This document shows positions 53,670 through 61,778 of a DNA stretch of 64,000 bases, one piece after another (position 1 is the first letter of the stretch; each line of letters opens with the position of its first letter). The stretch is from contig SFPN01000011.1 in the NCBI GenBank assembly GCA_004551945.1, positions 1 to 64,000 of the forward strand, in the 5' to 3' direction. The stretch is from Clostridiales bacterium (GTDB taxonomy: Bacteria > Bacillota > Clostridia > Oscillospirales > Oscillospiraceae). The position numbers were made by a program, and so were the translations under genes. The notes beneath the pieces are model-generated. The model was not told the DNA's origin. It saw only the letters and a list, made by a program, of their open reading frames with translations, and ran no database searches.

Positions 53670-54340
53670 CCAAACAAATGTCAGAAAGCATGGGCATAGG
53701 CGTCCTGCTGGCCGTTTCCGGCGGCCTCATGGACGCCTACTCCTATCTCTTCCGGGGGGAGGTTTTTGCCAACGCCCAGACGGGGAATATCCTGCTGTTC
53801 AGCGTCTATCTCTCCCGGGGCCAGTGGGCAGCCGCCCTTCACTACCTCTGCCCCATTCTGGCCTTTTCCCTGGGCATCGGGTGCGCGGCGGTGATCCGCC
53901 ACCTGTGCCGGGAGCGGCGGCTCCACTGGCGCCAGATCTGCCTGATTCTGGAGATTCTCATCCTGGGGCTGGCCGCCCCCCTGCCCCAAAGGGCCAACCT
54001 GCTGGCCAACAGCCTCATCTCCCTGGCCTGCGGCGCCCAGGTGGAGAGCTTCCGCAAAATTGACGGCAGCAGCGTGGCCACCACCATGTGCATCGGCAAC
54101 CTGCGCTCGGCTCTGCACGGCCTGGTGGAGGTGGGCTTTACCGGCTCCCAGGCAGGAAAGCACGACGCCCGGGTGGACCTGACCATCATCCTGTTCTTCG
54201 CCGTCGGGGCCATCCTGGGCAGCCTTCTGCTCCCCCATGCCGGGACGTTCACCCTCTGGGTCAGCGCCGGGCTGTTGGCGGTTGCCGCCGCGGTTCTGTT
54301 TGTCCGCCCCCATTCTCCAACGGAAGGAGGTCCCCTGTGA
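53666..54340 (+). CDS. DUF1275 (YoaK-family) membrane protein
   Basis: A 224-residue protein with about six to seven hydrophobic helices. MDAYSYLFRGEVFANAQTGN near residue 20 is the hallmark of DUF1275/YoaK proteins, and GAQVESFRKIDGSSVATTMCIGNLRS near residue 125 fits too. The function of this family is not established. It starts at GTG 53666 after AGGAGG and overlaps both neighbours by 4 bases, between the EcfT and ECF ATPase genes. This tight coupling suggests a part in the same uptake system, which is unusual for a DUF1275 protein. Confidence 0.85.
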   Translation: MTKQMSESMGIGVLLAVSGGLMDAYSYLFRGEVFANAQTGNILLFSVYLSRGQWAAALHYLCPILAFSLGIGCAAVIRHLCRERRLHWRQICLILEILILGLAAPLPQRANLLANSLISLACGAQVESFRKIDGSSVATTMCIGNLRSALHGLVEVGFTGSQAGKHDARVDLTIILFFAVGAILGSLLLPHAGTFTLWVSAGLLAVAAAVLFVRPHSPTEGGPL

Positions 54341-56952
54341 GCAGTTTTTCCATCCATTCCCTCTCCTTTGCCTACCCCGGCGCCCAGACCAAGGCGTTAG
54401 ACGAAGTCAGCTTTGCTGCGGAGCCGGGGGACTTCCTGGTGCTCTGCGGCCCCTCGGGCTGCGGGAAAACCACCTTGCTGCGGCAGTTAAAGCCCGCCCT
54501 GACCCCCCACGGGGTCCGGTCAGGAACCATTCTCTTTGAGGGCCGTCCCCTGGAGGACCTGGACCTGCGGGCCCAGAGCAGCGCCGTCGGCTTTGTCCAG
54601 CAGGACCCGGAAACCCAGCTGGTGACCGACAAGGTGTGGCACGAGCTGGCCTTCGGCCTGGAGAGCCTGGGGCTGGAAACCCCCGTCATCCGCCGCCGGG
54701 TGGCGGAGATGGCCTCCTTCTTCGGCATCCAGACCTGGTTTCACCGGAACACCGCCGACCTGTCCGGGGGGCAGAAGCAGCTGCTGAACCTGGCCGCCGT
54801 CATGGTGATGCAGCCCTCGGTGCTCATCCTGGACGAGCCCACCAGCCAGCTGGACCCCATCGCCGCCGGGGAGTTTGTGGCCATGCTGGGGAAAATCAAC
54901 CGGGAGCTGGGCACCACCATCCTCCTCACCGAGCACCGGCTGGAGGAGGTGTTCCCCTTGGCAACCCAGGTGGTGGTGCTGGACCAGGGCCGGGTCCTGT
55001 GTCAAGGAACCCCCAGCCAGGCGGGTCAGGCCCTGCGGCAGTTAAACCACCCCATGTTCCGGGCCATGCCCACCCCTATGCGGGTGTGGGCGGCCACGGA
55101 CAGCACGGCTCCCTGCCCGGTCACTGTTCGGGAGGGCCGGGACTGGCTGGCCGGGTACGCCGCCTCCCATCCCCTCTCCCCCCTGCCCCCGGAGCCTCAG
55201 CACCACTACCCGGACCCGCCGGTGATCTCCGCCCGGGAGCTGTGGTTCCGGTATGAAAAAGAAGCCCCCGACGTGGTCCGGGGCCTGTCCCTCACCGTTC
55301 ATAAGGGAGAGTTTCTGGCCCTCTTAGGGGGCAACGGGGCGGGCAAAACCACCAGCTTAAAGCTGCTGGCGGGGCTGGAAAAGCCCTACCGGGGGGAGCT
55401 TCAGGTCGCGGGAACTGCCGTCCTGCTCCCCCAGAACCCCCAGGCGCTGTTTGTGAAGAAAACGGTGCGGGAGGACCTGGAAGAGCTTCTGCGGGACCGG
55501 GACCTTTCTTCTGATGCGCGGCAGGCCCGGATTGCCAAAGCCGTCCGCCTGTGCCGGCTGGAGGACCTGCTGGACCGCCACCCCTACGACCTGTCCGGCG
55601 GGGAGCGCCAGCGGGCGGCCCTGGCAAAAGTCCTGCTGCTGGAGCCGGAAATTCTCCTGCTGGACGAGCCCACCAAGGGGCTGGACGGGGAATTCAAGGC
55701 GGTCTTTGGTGGGATTCTCCAGACCCTTCTCCGCCAGGGAGTGACCATCCTCATGGTCAGCCATGACCTGGCCTTCTGCGCCCGCTATGCTCACCGGTGC
55801 GCCCTGTTTTTCGACGGGAGCATCGTTACCGACGCTTCCCCCCGGGCCTTCTTCTCCGGCAACCGGTTCTACACCACCGCCGCCAACCGGATGGCCCAGC
55901 CGCTGCTGCCGGAGGCGGTGACCCCCGAGGACCTGATTGCCGCCTGCGGCGTGCAGGTTCCCCCGGACCCGGCCCTCACCCGGGACGAAACACCCTTGCC
56001 TCCCACACCCCAGCAGCGGGAGTCAGCCCGGCAGCGTCTGCCCCGGTGGCGGAGGGCTCTGGCTTTCCTGGCCGGAGGGGCGGCCCTGGTACTGTTTTTT
56101 GTTCTCACGGGGCTGGCGGACTTTTCCGCCCTGGGGACCCTGTCCTCCAACCAAAAGGTCCTCTACGGGGGCTTTCTCCTGTCCCTCTTCCTGCTGGCCG
56201 CCGCCGTCACCCGGCGAGAGAAGGCGGCTCTGTCCCCGCCCCGGGAGAAAAAGGCTCTGTCCCGGCGTTTTCTGGTGGCAGCGGTGCTCATTCTGCTGCT
56301 CATCCCCCTGACCCTGCTGGCGGGGGAAACCCTGCTGTCCGGGCGGAAGTATTACTTTATCTCCCTGCTCATTCTGCTGGAGACCATGCTCCCCTTCTTC
56401 CTGGTCTTTGAGGGGCGCAGGCCCCAGGCTCGGGAGCTGGTGCTGGTGGCCGCCCTCTGCGCCCTGGGGGTGGCGGGCCGGGCGGTGTTCTTCATGCTGC
56501 CCAGCTTCAAGCCTGTGCTGGCCCTGACCATCATCGCCGGGGTGGCCCTGGGCGGGGAGACGGGCTTTCTGGTGGGGTCCACCATTATGCTGGTGTCCAA
56601 CATCCTCTTCTCCCAGGGGCCCTGGACTCCGTGGCAGATGTTCGCCGCCGGGATCATCGGCTTTCTGGCGGGGTTCCTCTACCGCCGGGGGGTTCTCCGG
56701 CGGAGCCGGGTGTCCCTGTGCGTGTTCGGGGCCCTGTCCGCCATCCTCATCTACGGGGGCATTATGAACCCCGCCTCGGCCCTTATGTGGACCCACGACC
56801 TGAATGGGAGCATTCTCCTGGCCTACTACCTCACCGGCTTTCCCATGGACTGCGTCCACGCCGCCGCCACCTGGCTGTTCCTGTGGTTTGCCGCGGAGCC
56901 CATGCTGGAAAAGCTGGACCGGATCAAAATCAAATACGGGCTGGTGGAATAG
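54337..56952 (+). CDS. Single-chain ECF transporter: two ATPases fused to an S component
   Basis: An 871-residue fusion. ATPase 1 (residues about 1-245) has Walker A GPSGCGKTT, signature LSGGQKQLL and Walker B VLILDEPTS. ATPase 2 (about 295-510) has GGNGAGKTT, LSGGERQRAALAK and ILLLDEPTKG. From about residue 570 to the end there are about ten membrane helices. The last six (about 690-860; ELVLVAALCALGVAGRAVFF, LGGETGFLVGSTIMLVSN, GIIGFLAGFLYRRG) look like an ECF substrate-binding S component, and the four before them are extra. Together with the EcfT protein this gives a whole ECF importer in two chains. The riboswitch context makes cobalamin or another corrinoid the probable substrate. GTG 54337 follows GGAAGGAGG. 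Confidence 0.85.
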   Translation: MSSFSIHSLSFAYPGAQTKALDEVSFAAEPGDFLVLCGPSGCGKTTLLRQLKPALTPHGVRSGTILFEGRPLEDLDLRAQSSAVGFVQQDPETQLVTDKVWHELAFGLESLGLETPVIRRRVAEMASFFGIQTWFHRNTADLSGGQKQLLNLAAVMVMQPSVLILDEPTSQLDPIAAGEFVAMLGKINRELGTTILLTEHRLEEVFPLATQVVVLDQGRVLCQGTPSQAGQALRQLNHPMFRAMPTPMRVWAATDSTAPCPVTVREGRDWLAGYAASHPLSPLPPEPQHHYPDPPVISARELWFRYEKEAPDVVRGLSLTVHKGEFLALLGGNGAGKTTSLKLLAGLEKPYRGELQVAGTAVLLPQNPQALFVKKTVREDLEELLRDRDLSSDARQARIAKAVRLCRLEDLLDRHPYDLSGGERQRAALAKVLLLEPEILLLDEPTKGLDGEFKAVFGGILQTLLRQGVTILMVSHDLAFCARYAHRCALFFDGSIVTDASPRAFFSGNRFYTTAANRMAQPLLPEAVTPEDLIAACGVQVPPDPALTRDETPLPPTPQQRESARQRLPRWRRALAFLAGGAALVLFFVLTGLADFSALGTLSSNQKVLYGGFLLSLFLLAAAVTRREKAALSPPREKKALSRRFLVAAVLILLLIPLTLLAGETLLSGRKYYFISLLILLETMLPFFLVFEGRRPQARELVLVAALCALGVAGRAVFFMLPSFKPVLALTIIAGVALGGETGFLVGSTIMLVSNILFSQGPWTPWQMFAAGIIGFLAGFLYRRGVLRRSRVSLCVFGALSAILIYGGIMNPASALMWTHDLNGSILLAYYLTGFPMDCVHAAATWLFLWFAAEPMLEKLDRIKIKYGLVE

Positions 56953-56968
56953 CCCCCCTTGCGGTTCA

Positions 56969-57010
56969 GCCCCGGACCGGAGAGAGATTCTCCGGCCCGG
57001 GGCCTCTTTA
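56969..57010 (+). terminator. Terminator of the riboswitch-ECF operon
   Basis: GCCCCGGACCGGAGA pairs with TCTCCGGCCCGGGGC (one mismatch), followed by CTCTTTA. A strong stem with a weak U-run. Confidence 0.75.
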
Positions 57011-57118
57011 CGCAAAGATTTCACACAAACCTGCTGGCGGATTTTACCTTCCCCCGGTACAATGAAGACGGAAAAGAAGAAGTTTGATTGACTAGGCCAG
57101 GAAGGCCGGGAGAATGTT

Positions 57119-57940
57119 ATGGAAAAATTATTGGAAAAGAAGGGCTTCATCTGCGACATGGATGGGGTCATTTATCACGGCAACCGCCTGTTGCCCGGGG
57201 TCCAGGAGTTTGTGGAATGGCTGTACCGGGAGAAGAAGGAGTTTTTATTCCTCACCAACAACAGCGGCAAAACCCAGCGGGAGCTTCAGCAGAAGCTGGC
57301 GAAGATGGGGCTGGACATCGACGAAAAGCATTTTTACACCAGCGCCCTGGCCACCGCCCAGTTTGTGTCCACCCAGATGCCCGGGGCCAAGGCCTTCGTC
57401 ATCGGGGAGCCGGGGCTGCTCAACGCCCTCTATGAGCAGGGGATCACCTTTGACGAAAACGACCCGGACTATGTAATTGTAGGCGAGTCCTTCAGCTACA
57501 CCTATGACAACATCTGCCGGGCGGTCAAGTGCGTCCGGAAGGGCGCCCGGCTCATCGGCACCAACACCGACCTGACCGGCCCCACGGAGACGGGCATCGT
57601 CCCCGCCTGCCGGGCCCTGGTGGCTCCCATCGAGCTGGCCACCGGCACCTCCGCCTACTACGTGGGAAAGCCCAACCCCCTGATGATGCGCACGGGGCTC
57701 AACATGCTGGGGGTCCACTCCCAGGACACCGCCATCATCGGCGACCGGATGGACACCGACATTGTGGCGGGCATTGAGTGCGGCCTGGACACCGCCCTGG
57801 TGCTCTCCGGGGTCACCGACCGGGAAATGATCGGCCGCTTCCCCTACCGCCCCCGGCTGGTGCTGAACGGGGTGGGAGACATCCCCGCCGCCGCAGCCGA
57901 ACACCACCCCCGCCTGGCCCTGGAGGCCGTGGCGGGATAA
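57119..57940 (+). CDS. HAD-IIA family sugar phosphatase (NagD-like)
   Basis: A 273-residue HAD-superfamily hydrolase. Motif I is CDMDGVIYHG (nucleophile Asp, then acid Asp two residues later), motif II is FLTNNSGKT, the lysine motif lies in VGKPNPLMM and motif IV is IIGDRMDTDI. The intervening type IIA cap matches NagD/AraL/4-nitrophenylphosphatase relatives. It dephosphorylates sugar phosphates or related metabolites; the substrate is not set by sequence. GGGAGAATGTT precedes ATG 57119. Monocistronic, convergent with obgE. Confidence 0.92.
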   Translation: MEKLLEKKGFICDMDGVIYHGNRLLPGVQEFVEWLYREKKEFLFLTNNSGKTQRELQQKLAKMGLDIDEKHFYTSALATAQFVSTQMPGAKAFVIGEPGLLNALYEQGITFDENDPDYVIVGESFSYTYDNICRAVKCVRKGARLIGTNTDLTGPTETGIVPACRALVAPIELATGTSAYYVGKPNPLMMRTGLNMLGVHSQDTAIIGDRMDTDIVAGIECGLDTALVLSGVTDREMIGRFPYRPRLVLNGVGDIPAAAAEHHPRLALEAVAG

Positions 57941-58226
57941 CACACCTACTCGCTCCATATATACATGCCACAAGCCCCGGCGGACCAGTTCCGCCGGGGC
58001 TTGTGGCATGATAGACGCCTCGCAGAGTTTCGCCGCCGCAGCGGCGAAAGGGAGTGCAATCATTTTTTCCGGCTGCGTGTACGGCGGAAAAAATTCTTCT
58101 CGGCCTGCCAGTGTGCCCCCCAGGGCGCGCGCAGCAGGCCGCATCCCCCTCCTGCCGGAAAAGGCTTGCCTTTTCCGGCAGGCATAAAAGCCCCGGCGGA
58201 AGGATATTCCGCCGGGGCTTGTGGCA
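57941..58226. repeat. Hairpin mosaic with a duplicated perfect palindrome between convergent genes
   Basis: 57965-58009 is a perfect 20-bp inverted repeat with a 5-base loop (GCCCCGGCGGA/TCCGCCGGGGC core flanked by ATGCCACAA/TTGTGGCAT). The same right arm recurs at 58207-58226. Between lie CGCCGC/GCGGCG, TTTTTTCCG/CGGAAAAAA and CTGCCGGAAAAGG/CCTTTTCCGGCAG (58152-58181). No gene is seen. Confidence 0.7.
58187..58222 (-). terminator. Terminator of the rplU-obgE group
   Basis: On the minus strand AAGCCCCGGCGGAA, loop, TTCCGCCGGGGCTT followed by TTATG, directly after the obgE stop codon. Confidence 0.75.
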
Positions 58227-59507
58227 TTAGCGCTGATATTCGAAGTCTAAATTGTACATGCTCACCAGGTCGCCGTCCTTGATGCCCATTTCCTCCAGCT
58301 GGTCGAAGAGGCCGGCGGACCGGAGCATCCGGTCGAACCAGTTCCGGGACTCGTAGTTGGAGAAGTTCACGTTGGCCATGATCTTCTGGAGCCACGGCCC
58401 CTCGATGATCCACACGTCGTCCTCGTGGCGGATGGTCAGCGGCTGGGTGGTGTCCACCTCCGGCGGACGCTCCACGTACTCCGGCTCGTAGACGATCACC
58501 GGGGGCAGGTGGGCCAGCTCCCCGGCGGCGGCCTTCATCAGCTCCCGCACCCCCTGGTGGGAGGCGGCGGACAGCTCGAAGAAGGGCAGGCCCAGCTCCT
58601 CCACGTGGGCCTTCAGCTTTTCCAGCAGAGAACGGTCCTCCAGGATATCCACCTTGTTGGCGGCCACCAGCATCCGCCGGCTGGCCAGCTCCGGGCTGTA
58701 CTCCTGCAGCTCCGCGCAGATGGCCTCGAAGTCCTCCACTGGGTCCCGGCCCTCGGAGCCGGACACGTCCACAATGTGGATCAGCAGGCGGCAGCGGTCA
58801 ATGTGCCGCAGGAAGTCGTGGCCCAGGCCGGCCCCTTCCGCCGCACCCTCGATGATGCCGGGGATGTCGGCCATGACGAAGGAAACCCCCTCGTCCACGA
58901 ACACCACCCCCAGGTTGGGGAACAGGGTGGTGAAGTGATAGTTTGCGATCTTGGGCCGGGCCTTGGTGGCAACGGAAAGCAGGGTGGATTTGCCCACGTT
59001 GGGAAAGCCCACTAACCCCACGTCCGCCAGGAGCTTTAATTCCAGCAGGACGGTTTTCTCCTTGCCGGGCAGGCCCGCCTTGGCAAACTGGGGGGTCTGC
59101 CGGGTGGGGGTGGCGAAGTGCTTGTTGCCCCAGCCGCCGTTGCCGCCCCGGCAGAGCACAAAGGGCTCGTCCCCGGACATGTCCTGGATGATCTCCCTGG
59201 TCTCCGAGTCCCGGATGACGGTGCCCCGGGGGACCTTGATGATGAGGGGCGCGCCGTCCTTGCCGGTGCACCGCTTGCCCGCGCCGTTGCCGCCGTTTTC
59301 GGCCACGTACTTCCGCTTGTAGCGGAAGTCCATCAGGGTGGACATGCGGTCGTCCACCTGGAGGATGATGTCCCCTCCCCGGCCGCCGTCCCCGCCGTCA
59401 GGGCCGCCGGCGGCCACATATTTTTCCCGGTGGAAGGACACCGCGCCGTTGCCTCCCGCGCCGGATTTCACCAGAATGCGGGCGGTGTCGATAAAAGTAT
59501 TTGCCAT
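58227..59507 (-). CDS. obgE: Obg-family GTPase
   Basis: A 426-residue GTPase. The glycine-rich Obg fold covers residues 1-158 (GPDGGDGGRGGD, GGNGGWGN). The G domain has G1 GFPNVGKST (about 165), G3 DIPG, G4 NKVD and G5 SAAS. The C-terminal about 80 residues form an OCT domain. It functions in 50S ribosome assembly and stress control, and lies downstream of rplU-prp-rpmA as in other Firmicutes. The OCT domain is a Gram-positive trait of the family. ATG 59507 follows AGGGAGGTACCC. Confidence 0.96.
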   Translation of the reverse strand: MANTFIDTARILVKSGAGGNGAVSFHREKYVAAGGPDGGDGGRGGDIILQVDDRMSTLMDFRYKRKYVAENGGNGAGKRCTGKDGAPLIIKVPRGTVIRDSETREIIQDMSGDEPFVLCRGGNGGWGNKHFATPTRQTPQFAKAGLPGKEKTVLLELKLLADVGLVGFPNVGKSTLLSVATKARPKIANYHFTTLFPNLGVVFVDEGVSFVMADIPGIIEGAAEGAGLGHDFLRHIDRCRLLIHIVDVSGSEGRDPVEDFEAICAELQEYSPELASRRMLVAANKVDILEDRSLLEKLKAHVEELGLPFFELSAASHQGVRELMKAAAGELAHLPPVIVYEPEYVERPPEVDTTQPLTIRHEDDVWIIEGPWLQKIMANVNFSNYESRNWFDRMLRSAGLFDQLEEMGIKDGDLVSMYNLDFEYQR

Positions 59508-59544
59508 TGGGTACCTCCCTGTGCAGGCAGAAAAGTGGAACTTT

Positions 59545-59579
59545 AAAAAAGCCCCGAACGGGTTGCCGTTCGGGGCTTA
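59545..59579 (-). terminator. Terminator between rpmA and obgE
   Basis: AAGCCCCGAACGG/CCGTTCGGGGCTT with a TTTTTT run on the minus strand. It should reduce read-through from the ribosomal genes into obgE. Confidence 0.88.
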
Positions 59580-59601
59580 GGGTACTGCGTATGCGGCAGA
59601 A

Positions 59602-59889
59602 TTATTCCGCAACAGCCTCCACGATGGAGACCTGCTTGCGGTCCTTGCCCAGCCGCTCAAACTTGACGCGGCCGTCCTTCAGGGCGAACAGGGTGTCGTC
59701 TTTGCCGATGCCCACGTTGGTGCCGGGATGAATGTGGGTGCCGCGCTGACGGACCAGGATGTTGCCGGCCAGAACGAACTGACCATCGCCGCGCTTCACG
59801 CCCAGGCGCTGAGCCATGGAATCGCGGCCGTTACGGGTGGAGCCAACGCCCTTCTTATGTGCGAAGAACTGAAGTCCGATATGAAGCAT
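59602..59889 (-). CDS. rpmA: 50S ribosomal protein L27 with cleavable N-terminal extension
   Basis: A 95-residue L27. The N-terminus MLHIGLQFF followed by AHKKGVGST is the Firmicutes-type leader cleaved by the Prp protease between FF and A before assembly. The body carries the conserved GVGSTRNGRDS, RGTHIHPGTNVGIGKDDTLFA segments. It lies directly downstream of prp. Confidence 0.97.
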   Translation of the reverse strand: MLHIGLQFFAHKKGVGSTRNGRDSMAQRLGVKRGDGQFVLAGNILVRQRGTHIHPGTNVGIGKDDTLFALKDGRVKFERLGKDRKQVSIVEAVAE

Positions 59890-59892
59890 AGG

Positions 59893-60222
59893 TTACACCT
59901 CCATGACGATAATGTGTTGGGGATATTCCTCCTGCAGCTGGACGAAGTAGAGCATCAGCGCCGCCAGAAGGGTCTGGCAGACCTGATCGGCCTCTCCCTC
60001 CAGGTTGCGGGGGAGTTTCAGGGAAATGGAAGCATCCCTCTCGCTGACCTTCACCGCGGCTTCCAGGCCAAGCACGTCGTTGATGGCGCACTCGGTGAGG
60101 CGGACGGCGCTGGTGACGGCGGCGCAGAGGATATCCTCCCCGGATTCGGCCAAACCGCTGTGCCCCTCTACGGTGAAGGAGACGATGCGGCTGCCGTCAG
60201 TTGCAAAGGATGCGGTGGTCAT
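59893..60222 (-). CDS. prp: Ribosomal-processing cysteine protease Prp
   Basis: A 109-residue protease of the YsxB/Prp family. The catalytic His is in VEGHSG (H20) and the Cys in DILCAAVT (C33). It removes the N-terminal extension of L27, which the neighbouring rpmA product clearly has. The ATG overlaps the rplU stop by one base, and it is placed between rplU and rpmA, the standard order in Firmicutes. Confidence 0.93.
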   Translation of the reverse strand: MTTASFATDGSRIVSFTVEGHSGLAESGEDILCAAVTSAVRLTECAINDVLGLEAAVKVSERDASISLKLPRNLEGEADQVCQTLLAALMLYFVQLQEEYPQHIIVMEV

Positions 60223-60530
60223 TAAGCGTTGATCTTCTTGATTTCCACCTTGGTGTAGGGCTGACGATGGCCCTGACGCAGGCGGTAGCCCTTCTTGGGC
60301 TTGTACTTGAAGATGACGACCTTCTTGCCCTTGCCGTTCTTCACCACGGAAGCGTCCACGGAAGCGCCTTCCACCACGGGAGTGCCGAACTTGGGCTCGT
60401 CACCCAGGACGGCCAGGACCTTGTCGAACTTGATCTCGTCGCCGGCTTCGTTGTTCAGCTTCTCGATGAACAGGACATCGCCTTCTGCGACCTTGTACTG
60501 CTTACCACCAGTCTCGATGATTGCATGCAT
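60222..60530 (-). CDS. rplU: 50S ribosomal protein L21
   Basis: A 102-residue L21. It begins MHAIIETGGKQYKV and ends in the basic YKPKKGYRLRQGHRQPYT segment, both typical. ATG 60530 is preceded by GGAAAGAGG; an in-frame ATG further upstream (60611) only adds non-conserved residues. First gene of the minus-strand ribosomal cluster. Confidence 0.97.
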   Translation of the reverse strand: MHAIIETGGKQYKVAEGDVLFIEKLNNEAGDEIKFDKVLAVLGDEPKFGTPVVEGASVDASVVKNGKGKKVVIFKYKPKKGYRLRQGHRQPYTKVEIKKINA

Positions 60531-60624
60531 GCTGTGTGCACCTCTTTCCTTAATTACGGGCTCGCTGTCGGGGGCGGGACCGGGACTGACAAGCCGCAGT
60601 CCACTTATCACCCATTCAAAGCGG
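60531..60624 (-). ncRNA. Leader of the rplU transcript, possible L21 leader
   Basis: The promoter at 60632-60660 gives a leader of about 95 bases with several GC-rich complementary segments (for example GCGGGAC/GTCCCGG-type pairs). Firmicutes have an L21 leader RNA family in this place, but I could not fold or match it with certainty. Confidence 0.4.
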
Positions 60625-60631
60625 CTTTAAA

Positions 60632-60660
60632 AGTATAACAGCGGACAGAGTAAAAGTCAA
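60632..60660 (-). promoter_or_regulatory. Promoter of the rplU-prp-rpmA group
   Basis: On the minus strand TTGACT (60660-60655), 17 bases, TATACT (60637-60632). Confidence 0.85.
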
Positions 60661-60746
60661 GGGTTTTGGGCGGGAGAAAAAAGAATTTTGTATCACTCAC
60701 CCCTTGGCTCCCCCCTCTGGGGGGCCAAGGGTGTCGCAGGACCGGC

Positions 60747-61688
60747 TCACAGGGTGGCTGCCAGGGCGATCCAGCCGTTTTTCTCCAGGCGGCGGATGAC
60801 CTTCAGGCCGCTTTTCTCCAGGGCGGCGGCCACCTCGTCCCCCCGGCTGTCGATGATACCGGAGCACAGGAAGGCGCCTTTCTCCGCCAGCAGCCGGGGG
60901 ACCACCGGGGCCAGGGGGATAATTACGTCGGCCACGATGTTGGCCAGGACCAGAGGGGCCTGGACCTGGGCCAGCTCCTCCACCAGGGACTGGTCGGTGA
61001 GCACATTCCCCGCCAGGAACCGGCACCGGTCTCTGCCCAGGCCGTTGAGGGCGGCGTTTTCGTAGGCCACGTCCACCGCCTTGGGATCGATGTCCACCCC
61101 AGTGGCGTGGCTGGCTCCCAGCCGGAGGGCGGCCACCGCCAGAATGCCGCTGCCGCAGCCCAGGTCCAGCACGGGCCGGCCGGGAACCACATAGTTCTCG
61201 ATGCCCTCCAGGCACAGCTGGGTGGAGGCGTGGGAGCCGGTGCCGAAGGTCAGGCCCGGGTTCATGAGAAGGGTGGTGCGCCCCTCAGGGACCTGGGCGG
61301 TATCCCGCTCCCACTCGGGGATGATGTAGATTTTTTTGCCGATGGACAGGGGCCGGTAGTACTTCTGCCAGCTGTGGGCCCAGTCGTACTCCCGCAGCTG
61401 CACCGAGGTATAGGGCAGGTCGATGCCCTTCAGGTACCCCGCCAGCTGCTTCTGGCCGTCGGCGTCGTCGGTGACGTAGAACTTCACCCGGGAGACCCCC
61501 TTCATCTGCTCCAGAAGGGCGTCGTCCACATAGTCCCAGTACTGGCGGTTTTCCTCCAGAAAGGCCCGGAACTCTTCCTCCTCCTCCACGGCCAGGCCGG
61601 GGACGCCGTTGGCGATGAGGCGGGCGCACAGGTCGTCCAGCTCCTCCGATTTTGCGTTCAAAACGATTTCAAGCCACATGCTGTCCAT
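60747..61688 (-). CDS. prmA: Ribosomal protein L11 methyltransferase
   Basis: A 313-residue methyltransferase. The S-adenosylmethionine motif is VLDLGCGSGILAVAALRLG (about 170), followed by GVDIDPKAVD. The family's NI motif LVLANIVADVI (about 235) replaces the NPPY of DNA methylases. The N-terminal L11-recognition domain precedes it, and GTGSHASTQLCLE marks the start of the catalytic half. It trimethylates lysines of ribosomal protein L11. AAAGGAGGA is before ATG 61688. Confidence 0.94.
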   Translation of the reverse strand: MDSMWLEIVLNAKSEELDDLCARLIANGVPGLAVEEEEEFRAFLEENRQYWDYVDDALLEQMKGVSRVKFYVTDDADGQKQLAGYLKGIDLPYTSVQLREYDWAHSWQKYYRPLSIGKKIYIIPEWERDTAQVPEGRTTLLMNPGLTFGTGSHASTQLCLEGIENYVVPGRPVLDLGCGSGILAVAALRLGASHATGVDIDPKAVDVAYENAALNGLGRDRCRFLAGNVLTDQSLVEELAQVQAPLVLANIVADVIIPLAPVVPRLLAEKGAFLCSGIIDSRGDEVAAALEKSGLKVIRRLEKNGWIALAATL

Positions 61689-61721
61689 GGGGTGTCCTCC
61701 TTTGGGAATTGGGTTCGTGGT

Positions 61722-61757
61722 AAAAAACACCGGCACTGGTGACAGTGCCGGTGTTTG
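61722..61757 (-). terminator. Terminator of the thiolase gene
   Basis: AAACACCGGCACTG/CAGTGCCGGTGTTT with TTTTTTA on the minus strand, 22 bases after the thiolase stop codon. Confidence 0.9.
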
Positions 61758-61778
61758 AGTGGGTTCTGGTCAGTGGGA

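Noticed and set aside
57965..58226. CRISPR array or attachment site
   Set aside because: Only two copies of one arm, no regular spacers, no cas or integrase genes; the copies behave as hairpins.
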